NCBI GenBank assembly: GCA_002353485.1
Contig: DEJS01000010.1
Span: 1-64,000 of the forward strand
Length of the DNA: 64,000 nucleotides
DNA from: Prevotella sp. UBA2742
GTDB taxonomy: Bacteria > Bacteroidota > Bacteroidia > Bacteroidales > Bacteroidaceae
Reading direction: 5' to 3'
In this document: piece by piece, positions 8,515 to 17,629 of the stretch
Position numbering within the stretch: the stretch's first letter is position 1
Layout: each line of letters starts with the position of its first letter
Translations under genes and position numbers: made by a program
The notes under the pieces: generated by a model
Seen by the model: the letters and a program-made list of their open reading frames with translations, nothing else
Databases searched by the model: none
What the model was told of the DNA's origin: nothing

Positions 8515-8552
8515 CTTTCAACTCTCAACTTTCAACTTTCAGCTCTCAACTT
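8504..8552. repeat. heptamer tandem repeat array (7 units of TCAACTY type)
   Basis: Seven consecutive 7-nt units, TCAACTC or TCAACTT with one TCAGCTC, fill the gap between the Wzy-like gene and the GT2 gene and run into the first codons of the latter. The TTG start (8514-8512) is in the second unit. Confidence 0.85.
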
Positions 8553-8553
8553 C

Positions 8554-10071
8554 CTAAACTCTTGAAGCACGCTTTTTCTCTAATTTTAGGCGTTTTTTCT
8601 CCTCTTGTATGGCGAGCTGCCGCTTTTCGTATTCAATCCATTCGTTCTCTATGTAGGGGAGAATATAAACAATGGTCAGTCCGCCGTAGAACGTCAGACA
8701 GTTGGGGAACTGCATGAGAACCTGGTTACCGTAGCCACCTAACTGGAGCGCCACAAAAGCACAACAAAAACCGGCCCCAATGCCTCGTAAGGAGGGACTT
8801 TGCAGTCGGAACATGACTATCCAACAGGCGCCTATCAGCATGATGGCAGTGAGAATTAAGAAAAGTGTTATGCCTATGACACCGGTACGGATCCATATAT
8901 AGACGTATTCAGAGTCGGCGGGGATGGTGGACATTAAAGTGTATTTATTGTTAGCTGGTACTGAACCATAGCCTTGTGCTATGCCAATACCCCAAGGAGC
9001 ATCTTTCAGGTATTTTTTCATCGTCTCTTGATTGATACTTCGGGCTCCTGCAGATGCATCATTCTTGTCGAAAGCTGTACGCATGCGATGGATGGACTGG
9101 TTCCCATCGCCGATTTTCGTAAAAGCAAGGATGAAAACAAAGAAGACGAATGCGATAGTAAAGGGAATTGCAATTTTAAAAGACTTAGACAAAAAGATAT
9201 ACGCCATGAATCCTGCCATCATACAAGCCATAGCTGTACGTGTGCCGGAGGGGAACATGGCCCATGCCGTAGCCAATCCTGTAATACCAAAGAAAATGCG
9301 ATACTTATTGATTTTGCTGGTAATGGCAAAAATGATAAAGGCCACAGCCGTAGAGGCTATTCCAATACCAAAGTTGGCGGCATCGCTATAGATTGAAAAG
9401 TAACGAATCAAGCTACCGCCTTGGATGATATGAGTGGAACGACCACGTCCTTGTATCCATGCATTTTCTAAGTCTGTAAACCCAAAGTTTTTCTGTTTCC
9501 ACACCCAAAAAGATGCAAACAAAGCTAACCCGCCCCATACGAACAGGTACTGTATGAGAATCTTAGGATTTGTGATATATAAGGTATAGACGATGAAGGC
9601 ATACATAATCTGGAATGCCATCAGACGGGCTCCGGTGTACCAAGCTCCGATGTCCAATCCGATATTACAAGTGTCGTTAAGCACTTGTAATGTGCAGAAA
9701 CCACACCATATCATCAAGGTAAAAAGCATGATATTGCCTAATCGCTCAAACTTGGCTTCTTTTACATCAATGATTGCTAAGGCTATCAGGATGATTTCCA
9801 ACATTTCATTGTAAAGTGACATGGGGAGTCCCGTGGACGGGAAGTTCTTCCATTGGACAAAATAGTTAATAACAATGAGTGTCCAAAAGGTAAACATCCG
9901 GAAATGAAAGGCGGCTAAGACCAAAAGGACGAGAACGGGAATAAGACATACCACGGCGAAGGCAGGGAAACCGGCTGTGATAAACTCATAGAGAGCAAGC
10001 AAAAACAGGAGAAAGAGTAGGGATACTCTTCCTCCGTTGTCTCGTGCATATGTCTTGAACGCGGTAACCAT
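8554..10071 (-). CDS. O-antigen polymerase/ligase-like membrane protein (Wzy-like)
   Basis: This 505-aa protein has about 11-12 membrane segments and a large polar loop at about 310-380 (DKNDASAGARSINQETMKKY, then DAPWGIGIAQGYGS), the architecture of the Wzy_C/O-antigen ligase superfamily, whose periplasmic loop handles undecaprenyl-linked glycan. The C-terminus is a charged cytoplasmic tail (about 480-505). It sits between the co-polymerase protein (start immediately after that stop, TAAATG) and the GT2 genes, as expected of the repeat-unit polymerase. Polymerase and ligase cannot be told apart by eye. Confidence 0.8.
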   Translation of the reverse strand: MVTAFKTYARDNGGRVSLLFLLFLLALYEFITAGFPAFAVVCLIPVLVLLVLAAFHFRMFTFWTLIVINYFVQWKNFPSTGLPMSLYNEMLEIILIALAIIDVKEAKFERLGNIMLFTLMIWCGFCTLQVLNDTCNIGLDIGAWYTGARLMAFQIMYAFIVYTLYITNPKILIQYLFVWGGLALFASFWVWKQKNFGFTDLENAWIQGRGRSTHIIQGGSLIRYFSIYSDAANFGIGIASTAVAFIIFAITSKINKYRIFFGITGLATAWAMFPSGTRTAMACMMAGFMAYIFLSKSFKIAIPFTIAFVFFVFILAFTKIGDGNQSIHRMRTAFDKNDASAGARSINQETMKKYLKDAPWGIGIAQGYGSVPANNKYTLMSTIPADSEYVYIWIRTGVIGITLFLILTAIMLIGACWIVMFRLQSPSLRGIGAGFCCAFVALQLGGYGNQVLMQFPNCLTFYGGLTIVYILPYIENEWIEYEKRQLAIQEEKKRLKLEKKRASRV

Positions 10072-12255
10072 TTATTTGGCGTGTTCGTTCTCCGTAGCAG
10101 TCAGACCTAACTGTGACATGCGATATACAAAGTTGTTGAACTTTGTATAAGGCGGCAACTGGCCGACAAACTCTTCTACCGCATAGCGGCTAGCCTCGGT
10201 AAGGTACATATAGAGCGTATTCTTATGCTCGTCATCCAGCATAGCCTGTACTTCCTTCAGCGCTTTCTGGTCGACATCCTTCCAGGTGCGGTTGGCGCGG
10301 GTAACCATCAAGTTGATAGTGCCTATATTCAACAGGTTAGGAGAAACGGAGTTTTCATCCAAGTTAGGATACTCGATGATGGCAATCTCGTCGGGCAGGA
10401 TGTCCGGGCAGAGGTCTTTGATGTCCTTGGCCATGATGAAACGACTGTCTTCGGCCAGGAAGTCCTCATCGTAGGTAAGACGACGAACCTGCAGGCCTAT
10501 AGATATCCAATAGTTCTCTAATTCCTGGGCAATATAGCTCTTACCATTACCAGAGTCGGTAGAGATAAGATTCAATACGTTCTGCTGACCTTCCTGGAAG
10601 TGGGGTAGGAGGGCTTTACTCAACTGTTTCATGGCCATGTCGCCAATGGTCTTGTTGAAGCGACGATAGCGCAGGTTGCTCTCCTTGGGATAGCAGCCCA
10701 TGACGGGAATCTTGGTGATACGCTCGGAACGCATGCGGTCGCGCAGCGTACGATCGAGCATCTCGATAATCAGGAACCATAATGCCGTCAGCATAAAGGT
10801 AAGCAAGAAAGCTCCCAACAAAATCATCATACGGTTGGTAGGTTGCGCATTCAGCGGGAACATAGGTGGATTGAGCACACGTAGTGAAGCCGTTGACATC
10901 TGTAAGTTACGCTGGCGCAGACGGGCAGAATTCAGCGCACTTAACATCTGCATGTAGTTGCCCTCGATAAAGCCGATGTGGCGTGCCTTGCGCGAGAGAG
11001 TTGCACCAATAGGAGCATAGAATAAATACTGACGATCCAAATTCTGCTTCATGATGTCAGTGGCGGTCATCTCTGCCTTTGTCGTCTCCAAAAGGATGAG
11101 CTGTTCCAACCAACGGTCAAGCATACTACTGGCTTTAACACCTGTTTCGGTACTGTAGTTGGTGGCTTCAATGTCCTTGGTCAGTTCCTTGACACGACTC
11201 ATGGTGGCCTGAAGGTCTTTTTGGGCTTTGCCTAATTCTTCCTGTGATTCGGTATCGTTTCCACCGCCTTCACTACTCATCAGCCGGAGGTTGGAGATAC
11301 GAGACTGGATACGGGAAATGTCCTTAATCTGATTGGTAAACTCCTGATTGGAACGGATAATTTGGGCACGATTACCTAACTGACGCTCCAAATAGTCTAA
11401 CAAGTGCTTTGCTTTGGTGTAGTTCAACAACTGATCGTTACGGAAGTTCTGTTGTTGTGCTTCCAATGCGGCAACTTGTTTCGTCTGTTCTCCATAGTTG
11501 ATGATTTTTTTAGAGACGTTATACCGAATCAGGTCATCCTCGGCATTGGACAGTACCCGATAAAGACGGGCTACCTCTTTTTCGAAAAATTTGATGACAT
11601 TGCTGGTCTCGCCAAAGCGAATCTGCTGGTATTGACGGGCAAAGACTTCATTGAGAATATCCAATGTGTTATAGGCGATACCTGCATCGTTGGCAGAATA
11701 GCCGATATTTATAATATCACTATGGGACAACTGCATTACTTTCAGTCGTGAGGTGATGCTATTAATGCCAAAATACGGGTGATAGTTCAACAACCCGAAG
11801 AGATAATTCTCCTGAGAAGGCTTTTCGTATGCTTTCAGATTGGCGTAAGTCTGAGATTCACTATTATGGTTGACCAAAGCCTTGACATCAGCAGGTATAG
11901 AAGCACTCAACTGTCGATAGTGCTCAGCAGAGATGTAATTGTTGTCCTTGTTGGCATTACCGTACATCAGACAACGAGCCAATAATCGGAGTGATACCTC
12001 ATGAATGGTGTTGTCGGTGGTAATAATCAGCATTAAGTTATTGATGTTGGTCTGGGCATTACCTCCTGCAGTACCCGTACCTCCTTCTATGTTATAACCG
12101 GTAATCATACCTGTATAAATGGTAGTATTGGTATCGTAGATGCGTTCCATATTGCGGGTCATGAACCAGGCAACGACCAATGCAATCATTGGAAGAATGA
12201 CGAGGTACCAACGAATTTTATATAAAAAGCGAACGAGATATCTAAATAAATCCAT
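10072..12255 (-). CDS. polysaccharide co-polymerase (Wzz/Wzc-like) with degenerate ATPase domain
   Basis: This 727-aa protein has the layout of chain-length determinant/tyrosine autokinase proteins: a membrane segment at about 15-31, a long periplasmic helical part and a second membrane segment at about 477-500. A cytoplasmic domain follows with a P-loop-like STDSGNGKS (about 565-573). A clear Walker A' or B acidic pair is missing (AIIEYPN instead) and the C-terminus lacks the Tyr cluster of BY-kinases. It probably sets chain length rather than acting as a normal kinase. It is followed directly by the Wzy-like gene. Confidence 0.82.
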   Translation of the reverse strand: MDLFRYLVRFLYKIRWYLVILPMIALVVAWFMTRNMERIYDTNTTIYTGMITGYNIEGGTGTAGGNAQTNINNLMLIITTDNTIHEVSLRLLARCLMYGNANKDNNYISAEHYRQLSASIPADVKALVNHNSESQTYANLKAYEKPSQENYLFGLLNYHPYFGINSITSRLKVMQLSHSDIINIGYSANDAGIAYNTLDILNEVFARQYQQIRFGETSNVIKFFEKEVARLYRVLSNAEDDLIRYNVSKKIINYGEQTKQVAALEAQQQNFRNDQLLNYTKAKHLLDYLERQLGNRAQIIRSNQEFTNQIKDISRIQSRISNLRLMSSEGGGNDTESQEELGKAQKDLQATMSRVKELTKDIEATNYSTETGVKASSMLDRWLEQLILLETTKAEMTATDIMKQNLDRQYLFYAPIGATLSRKARHIGFIEGNYMQMLSALNSARLRQRNLQMSTASLRVLNPPMFPLNAQPTNRMMILLGAFLLTFMLTALWFLIIEMLDRTLRDRMRSERITKIPVMGCYPKESNLRYRRFNKTIGDMAMKQLSKALLPHFQEGQQNVLNLISTDSGNGKSYIAQELENYWISIGLQVRRLTYDEDFLAEDSRFIMAKDIKDLCPDILPDEIAIIEYPNLDENSVSPNLLNIGTINLMVTRANRTWKDVDQKALKEVQAMLDDEHKNTLYMYLTEASRYAVEEFVGQLPPYTKFNNFVYRMSQLGLTATENEHAK

Positions 12256-12275
12256 AATATGATGCTGTTTTGGGG

Positions 12276-13247
12276 TTATTTCTTATTCTTTTTCTTGGCG
12301 GCTTTGGCGGCTTCCTTGGCTGCTTTTTCCTGGGCTTTCTTTTCGGCAGCCTCCATCTTGGCGTATTTCTTTTCTTCAGCCTTGGCGGTCTTGCGTATCT
12401 GCTTCTCTACCTTTTTGTTCTGTTTGCGAATTTGCTTCTCGGTCAAACCGTCACCACTGTCCAAGGTGATTTCGGTGGTGGTATTGGTTAAAATAGGCGT
12501 ATGAGAAAGTATTTCAAGGGTAATGATATCCGTAGTGATTTGTGTTTGCATAGCCTGATAAGAACTGACAGAACCGACCTCATGCTGTTTAGTCCAAGCA
12601 TAATCCTCGATGGACATGTTGCCCTGGTGGAAGTCTTCCAAATTCAATGCGCCGGCTCCTTGGTAAGCTGCGGCAGCTTCACCTGCAGTTTTCATGGTTA
12701 CCAACGAGTTGGTGATTTTAATAAAAAGCGTGGTTATCTGTGTCTTTAAATTGTCGAATGCTTCGTCCTTGGCATACATGGCCATTTCTGCCTCTAAACG
12801 CTTGCGCTTGACAGATCCGGGTAAATCGAGGATATCCTCTAAAGGAACAGCAAGACTGACACCTACGTTCCAGTAGCTTTGCTCGTTACCCTGGTATTGC
12901 TTTAAAACTGTAGTGTATGCGTCCGACCCTTGTCCCCACATATCAGACTTGCCATAGCTATAGCTGGCATGGCCACGTACGTAGGAGAATATATGACGTT
13001 TCTGCTTAGCTACCTCTGCCTTGGCAAGCTCTTGTGCTTTCTCCAAGGACAGAATTTTTGGATTCTGCTTGGCGTTCTCTAACAGCACAGCCAATGGTGG
13101 CAGGTGGAAATTGGAGAAGTTGATGGTGCTTTCCTCGCTGGAGTCAAAGAAACCGGCACTGATGCCGCTTTCGTTGTACTGCGCGAAAGCCGTCGTAGAA
13201 CCTACAACGGCGGCAATGAATAATAGGTATCGTTTGAAATCTTTCAT
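12276..13247 (-). CDS. TolC-like outer membrane protein, short, with Lys/Ala-rich tail
   Basis: This 323-aa protein has a signal peptide ending near AFAQ and TolC-type repeats (LPPLAVLLENAKQNPKIL, then WNVGVSLAVPLEDI near 120-135) but only about half the usual 430-480 residues, so at most one coiled-coil repeat. From about residue 262 it ends in a highly charged Lys/Glu/Ala helix, which is not expected of an integral outer membrane channel. It is encoded between the phosphoglycosyltransferase and the co-polymerase, so a role in polysaccharide export is likely. No Wza-like protein is seen in the window. Confidence 0.65.
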   Translation of the reverse strand: MKDFKRYLLFIAAVVGSTTAFAQYNESGISAGFFDSSEESTINFSNFHLPPLAVLLENAKQNPKILSLEKAQELAKAEVAKQKRHIFSYVRGHASYSYGKSDMWGQGSDAYTTVLKQYQGNEQSYWNVGVSLAVPLEDILDLPGSVKRKRLEAEMAMYAKDEAFDNLKTQITTLFIKITNSLVTMKTAGEAAAAYQGAGALNLEDFHQGNMSIEDYAWTKQHEVGSVSSYQAMQTQITTDIITLEILSHTPILTNTTTEITLDSGDGLTEKQIRKQNKKVEKQIRKTAKAEEKKYAKMEAAEKKAQEKAAKEAAKAAKKKNKK

Positions 13248-13265
13248 CTTAGTGACAGATATATG

Positions 13266-14474
13266 TTAAACGTTTTCTTTCTGTACAAAAGCTGTCAGGG
13301 TGCGGAAGATAATCTTCATGTCGAGCATAAAGCTGTAGGTCTGTCCGTAGGTAATGTCGAGCTGTTTGCGCTCCTCGGCTGACATGGCACCACCCTTGCC
13401 GCGCTCCTCGACCTGCCAAAGGCCCGTCAGACCCGCAGGAGCCATGAAACGGTCGATGCTGGTGTCGGCAGTCAACTTCTCGGCCTCGTAGAGGGGGAGC
13501 GGACGGTTGCCCACCACCGACATGTCGCCCTTGAGGATATTGAACAGCTGGGGCAGCTCGTCGATGCTGTATTTGCGAATGAATCGGCCCACCTTGGTAA
13601 TACGCGGATCGTTCTCAATCTTGACGAAGGCATTTTCGATGTCCTCCTTCTTCTTCTTATTGAAGTCGCTCTCAGCCATGACGAAGTCGTCGCCAACAAG
13701 CATAATCTCCTCGTCGCCAATCATCATCATCGACTCCATGCCGGTATCGATCATGTCCTGTTCGGCCTGAGCGCCAAGGGGAGCCGTGACGGTCTTGTGC
13801 TCACCTTCCTCCTCTTCATGGTGCTCGGCATACTGGTTGTGATCCTTGCTCAGCTCTTTCAAACGATCTTCGGCATCGATATACATGCTACGGAACTTCA
13901 GGAAGTCGAAGATGGTGTAGTTGGTGCCTACACGCTTTGACTTAAACAGTACCGGCCCCTTGCTCTCCAGCCTGATAGCGATAGCCGTGATGATGAAGAC
14001 AGGAGACAATACTATGATGGCCAAGACGGCAAAGATAATATCGAACAGACGCTTCCATACCGGAATCTGAAACTTCAGAATCTTATGCTTGGGCGCCTCG
14101 TCGTCGAAGAGAATGTTCTCACGGTCGGAGATGAACTGTATCTTCTTGTTCAGCTCGGTCACTGAAGCGCCATTGATGATGGTATCGTTGATGCCATACT
14201 TCATGTAAATGTCACGGTCCTCGTCAGACATTCTGTTGGTGATGAGGATGATGTAGACGTTACGGCACTTCTTGCGAATGTAGGTGATGGCAGTAATGTC
14301 CTCGTTACGTACGTTGCGCTCAAAGAACAGAATGAAGTGCTCGTTGGCCACATGAGGCGTACAAATCTGTGCTGCATCCTTGTAGGCTGTGGACATACGT
14401 ACCAACTGGCCAGGGATGTATTTCAGACGCTCTTGTGTCTTGAGGTTATTACCTAAATATACAACACCTATCAT
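13266..14474 (-). CDS. receiver-like domain fused to undecaprenyl-phosphate sugar phosphotransferase
   Basis: Residues about 135-402 form a bacterial sugar transferase (PF02397) that loads the first sugar phosphate onto undecaprenyl phosphate: one membrane helix (146-168), FKSKRVG near 177, FLKFRSM (191-197), DELPQL (305-310), LKGDMSVVG and GLTGLWQV (348-355). Residues about 1-125 replace the usual extra helices with an alternating beta/alpha domain that looks like a CheY-type receiver without the phospho-Asp. An acidic insert at about 204-280 (HHEEEEGE, then MIGDEEIMLVGDD) splits the catalytic part. The gene follows a true response regulator, which suggests signal control of polysaccharide initiation. 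Confidence 0.85.
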   Translation of the reverse strand: MIGVVYLGNNLKTQERLKYIPGQLVRMSTAYKDAAQICTPHVANEHFILFFERNVRNEDITAITYIRKKCRNVYIILITNRMSDEDRDIYMKYGINDTIINGASVTELNKKIQFISDRENILFDDEAPKHKILKFQIPVWKRLFDIIFAVLAIIVLSPVFIITAIAIRLESKGPVLFKSKRVGTNYTIFDFLKFRSMYIDAEDRLKELSKDHNQYAEHHEEEEGEHKTVTAPLGAQAEQDMIDTGMESMMMIGDEEIMLVGDDFVMAESDFNKKKKEDIENAFVKIENDPRITKVGRFIRKYSIDELPQLFNILKGDMSVVGNRPLPLYEAEKLTADTSIDRFMAPAGLTGLWQVEERGKGGAMSAEERKQLDITYGQTYSFMLDMKIIFRTLTAFVQKENV

Positions 14475-14508
14475 ATATTATATTAATGTATGGATTTCGG
14501 TTATCGGG

Positions 14509-14874
14509 TTAGGGGAGAATCTTCTTGACGCGAATCTTCAGCTCCATGGGGTTGAAGGGCTTGACGATGTAGTCCTCGGCACCAATCTCCAACAAACGGA
14601 TGCGCTCGCTGGTTGAATCCTCGCTTGACAGCATGACAACGGGAATGTGACGGAACAGCTCGTTCTGCTTAATCCACTCCAGGAAATCATCGCCGCGCAT
14701 GCCCGGCATACGGATGTCGGAGATAATCAGGTCGGGAGTATTGCCTGCCTGAAGCCATTTTACACCTTGAAGGCCGTCGGGCAGCCACTGGACATCGTAT
14801 TCACTCATCAAGTAAATGGAGAGCACCTTCGCAATGGTCTCTTTGTCGTCAAGGATTAGAATCTTCTTTTTCAT
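14509..14874 (-). CDS. single-domain response regulator (CheY-like)
   Basis: This 121-aa receiver domain has all key residues: Asp9/Asp10, phosphoacceptor Asp53 in IISDIRMPG, Ser83 and Lys105 in VKPFNP. It has no output domain, so it must act by protein contact. It is the first gene below the promoter at 14908 and lies 34 nt upstream of the receiver-like/sugar-transferase fusion, which makes polysaccharide initiation a likely target. Its histidine kinase is not adjacent. The family is certain; the partner is inferred. Confidence 0.92.
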   Translation of the reverse strand: MKKKILILDDKETIAKVLSIYLMSEYDVQWLPDGLQGVKWLQAGNTPDLIISDIRMPGMRGDDFLEWIKQNELFRHIPVVMLSSEDSTSERIRLLEIGAEDYIVKPFNPMELKIRVKKILP

Positions 14875-14907
14875 ATATGAAATCTATTTTTTAGTCATTC
14901 TAATGTG

Positions 14908-14915
14908 CAAAGGTA
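14908..14915 (-). promoter_or_regulatory. -7 promoter element of the exopolysaccharide operon
   Basis: TACCTTTG on the minus strand is a perfect TAnnTTTG element, 34 nt before the response regulator ATG. A TTTG at 14941-14938 is 22 nt upstream, slightly beyond the usual 19-21 nt. Confidence 0.6.
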
Positions 14916-14976
14916 AAAAAATATTTTTAATTGTAGCCAAATAATGATAAAAAAATCACGAAAAAGTGCAAAAAAG

Positions 14977-15007
14977 TTGCTTTTTAAATTTAATTTAGGG
15001 AAATTTG
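14977..15007 (+). promoter_or_regulatory. probable xylB promoter
   Basis: GTTG (TTG at 14977-14979), 20 nt and GAAATTTG (15000-15007) match the Bacteroidota promoter with one mismatch in the -7 box. The xylulokinase ATG is at 15054. The divergent region 14875-15053 is very A+T-rich and shows no other feature. Confidence 0.45.
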
Positions 15008-15053
15008 TAGGGGAAAACGTATTATTAGTAGTTTCGAAAACAACAATACAATT

Positions 15054-16541
15054 ATGGCAAGTAGATATCTATTAGGTTTTGATGTCGGCAGTTCGTCTGT
15101 CAAGGCATCGCTGGTGAATGCAGACAGTGGTAAGTGTGTAGCTACGGCTTTCTATCCGGAGAAGGAAGCCCCCATTACGGCTGTAAAGGCCGGGTGGGCA
15201 GAGCAGGACCCCCAGATGTGGTGGGACAATGCCAAGCTGAGTCTGAAGAAAATCATGGCCGATGCCGGGGCAAAGGCCGAGGAGGTGAAGGCTATCGGTA
15301 TTTCGTACCAGATGCATGGTCTTGTGTGTGTGGACAAGAACCTGAAGACTCTGCGCCCGGCTATCATCTGGTGTGACTCGCGTGCAGTGCCCTATGGCGA
15401 GAAGGCTTTCAAGGACTTGGGAGCCGAGCTGTGTCTGAGCCATTTGCTGAATTCACCTGGTAACTTTACTGCAGCCAAACTGGCATGGGTTAAAGAGAAT
15501 GAACCCGAGACGTTTGAGAAGATTTACAAGATTATGCTGCCCGGTGACTATATCGCCATGCGTCTCTCTGGCGTTCCTAATACTACGGTCAGCGGCCTGT
15601 CGGAAGGTATGTTCTGGGATTTCAAGAACAATCAGGTGGCCGACTTCCTGATGAAGTACTACGGCTTCGACGCTTCGCTTATTGCTGACATCGTACCGAC
15701 GTTCAGCGTTCAGAGCGAAGTCTGTGCCGAGGCTGCTGCAGAGTTAGGACTGCAGGCTGGAACGCCTATTACCTACCGAGGTGGCGATCAGCCCAACAAT
15801 GCACTCTCGCTGAATGTATTTAACCCTGGCGAGATAGCCTCTACGGCAGGGACCTCGGGCGTGGTATACGGCGTACTGGGAGAGGTGAACTACGACAAGA
15901 AATCGCGCGTGAATATGTTTGCACATGTCAACCACAGCGCAGAACAGACCCGTCTCGGCGTGCTGGGTATATGCAACGGTACGGGCATCCTGAATGCATG
16001 GATACACCGCAATATCACGGCCGACATCTCTTATGCCGAGATGAATGACCTCGGTGCCACGGTGCCCATCGGTTCCGATGGAGTGCGTATCCTGCCCTTC
16101 GGCAATGGTGCCGAGCGCATTCTTGAAAACAAAGAGTATGGATGCTCCATTCATGGACTGAACTTCAATACCCATAACAAGGCTCACCTGGTGCGTGCTG
16201 CTCAAGAGGGCATAGTCTTCTCGTTCTGCTATGGCATGGAGATCATGAAGCAAATGGGTATGGACATCCGAAAAATACATGCAGGCAAGGCCAATATGTT
16301 CCTCTCGCCCTTGTTCCGCAATACGCTGGCTGGTGTCAGCGGAGCCACTATCGAACTATACGATACAGACGGCTCCGTGGGTGCTGCAAAGGGAGCTGGT
16401 ATCGGTGCCGGCATCTACAAGGACAACAACGAGGCCTTTGCTACTTTGGACAAGTTGGAGGTCATCACACCCAACGAAAAAGAACGTCCTGCCTACCAGG
16501 CTGCCTATGCGGCCTGGAAGGAGACGCTGAGCAAGTACTAA
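15054..16541 (+). CDS. xylB: xylulokinase (FGGY carbohydrate kinase)
   Basis: This 495-aa protein starts with the FGGY phosphate-binding loop (GFDVGSSSVKASLV) and carries GISYQMHGLV and IIWCDSR near 85-110, the pattern seen in xylulokinases rather than glycerol or gluconate kinases. The C-terminal ATP-binding part includes AAKGAGIGAG. It would phosphorylate D-xylulose to xylulose 5-phosphate for the pentose phosphate pathway in the cytoplasm. No xylose isomerase or transporter gene is adjacent. Its stop lies 2 nt from the stop of the convergent butyrate kinase gene, which leaves no space for a terminator. Confidence 0.88.
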   Translation: MASRYLLGFDVGSSSVKASLVNADSGKCVATAFYPEKEAPITAVKAGWAEQDPQMWWDNAKLSLKKIMADAGAKAEEVKAIGISYQMHGLVCVDKNLKTLRPAIIWCDSRAVPYGEKAFKDLGAELCLSHLLNSPGNFTAAKLAWVKENEPETFEKIYKIMLPGDYIAMRLSGVPNTTVSGLSEGMFWDFKNNQVADFLMKYYGFDASLIADIVPTFSVQSEVCAEAAAELGLQAGTPITYRGGDQPNNALSLNVFNPGEIASTAGTSGVVYGVLGEVNYDKKSRVNMFAHVNHSAEQTRLGVLGICNGTGILNAWIHRNITADISYAEMNDLGATVPIGSDGVRILPFGNGAERILENKEYGCSIHGLNFNTHNKAHLVRAAQEGIVFSFCYGMEIMKQMGMDIRKIHAGKANMFLSPLFRNTLAGVSGATIELYDTDGSVGAAKGAGIGAGIYKDNNEAFATLDKLEVITPNEKERPAYQAAYAAWKETLSKY

Positions 16542-16543
16542 GC

Positions 16544-17611
16544 TTACTCGTAGACTTTAGCAGTGCGCTTGCCCTGCAACACCGCCAAGGCGTTCAGGGC
16601 AAGCGCACCCATTTCGTCCTCTCCTGGGAAAGTGTAGATGGGGGCCAGAAAACCGGTACGGCGGCGCAGTTCGCCAACGACATAGTCAGAATGTGCCAGG
16701 CCGCCCGTCAGCAAGATGGCGTCCACGTCACCACAGAGCACCGCAGCCTCGGCAGCGATGCTCTTTGCTATATGGTAGAGCATGGCATCGACGATGAGGT
16801 GAGCCTGTTCGTCACCATGGCCTATGCGCTCCAGTATCTCTCGCATATTGTTGGTGCCAAGGTGAGCGGTAAGTCCCGCCTGACCGGCAATGCGCTTCAG
16901 TAGCTGTTTCTCTGTGTACTGACCACTGAAACAAAGACGGATGAGATCGGCAGCAGGCAGCGACCCGGCACGCTCTGGCGAAAAAGGGCCCTCGCCGTCC
17001 AATGCATTGTTGGCATCGACGGCACGGCCGTGTTCATGGGCTGCCACTGAAATGCCACCTCCCATGTGGCAGATAATCAGATTCAGGTCTTCGTACTCTT
17101 TGCCTATGCCTCGGGCATAGCGCCGAGCTATGGCACGCTGGTTCAGTGCATGCCAGATGCAGATGCGGGGCATAAGGGGAGAACCACTGATACGTGCCAA
17201 TGGCGACAACTCGTCCACGACGCCAGGGTCGGCAATGAAAGCTCGGCAACCAGGGATTCTGGCTGCTATCTCATGGGCTATCAGACAACCCAGGTTGCAG
17301 GCGTGGTTGTGCATCACACAGCCCCGTAGTGTATCGGTTATCATTTGTTCGTTAATTTCGTACACACCGCCCGCTATGGGCTTTACCAGCCCACCACGTC
17401 CGATGACGGCATCAAACTCCAATGGTATGTCGGAACGTTTCAATTCGTCGAGTACCAGTTGGCGGCGAAAGTCCTGCTGTTCTATGATCGCATCGTAGGG
17501 TGCCAGCTCGTCAGCAGTATGGGTGATGCTACGTAGCAGGATGGGCTTCTCGTCGTCGTAGACAGCTACCTTAGTAGACGTAGAGCCTGGATTAATTACA
17601 AGTATTTTCAT
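16544..17611 (-). CDS. buk: butyrate kinase
   Basis: This 355-aa member of the acetate/butyrate kinase family shows the N-terminal ILVINPGSTSTKVAV, GRGGLVKPIAGGVY near 72-85, CHMGGGISV near 185-193 and DGEGPFSPERAG near 210. It interconverts acyl phosphate and ADP with acyl acid and ATP. It follows phosphotransbutyrylase by 18 nt, the standard ptb-buk pair, so it probably yields ATP from butyryl- or branched-chain acyl-CoA. No 2-ketoacid ferredoxin oxidoreductase gene lies beside it, so the acyl-CoA source is unknown. Confidence 0.93.
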   Translation of the reverse strand: MKILVINPGSTSTKVAVYDDEKPILLRSITHTADELAPYDAIIEQQDFRRQLVLDELKRSDIPLEFDAVIGRGGLVKPIAGGVYEINEQMITDTLRGCVMHNHACNLGCLIAHEIAARIPGCRAFIADPGVVDELSPLARISGSPLMPRICIWHALNQRAIARRYARGIGKEYEDLNLIICHMGGGISVAAHEHGRAVDANNALDGEGPFSPERAGSLPAADLIRLCFSGQYTEKQLLKRIAGQAGLTAHLGTNNMREILERIGHGDEQAHLIVDAMLYHIAKSIAAEAAVLCGDVDAILLTGGLAHSDYVVGELRRRTGFLAPIYTFPGEDEMGALALNALAVLQGKRTAKVYE

Positions 17612-17629
17612 AGTGTTATGTGGGTTAGG

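Noticed and set aside
8504..8552. CRISPR-like short repeat array
   Set aside because: Units are 7 nt with no spacers, so it is a simple tandem repeat.
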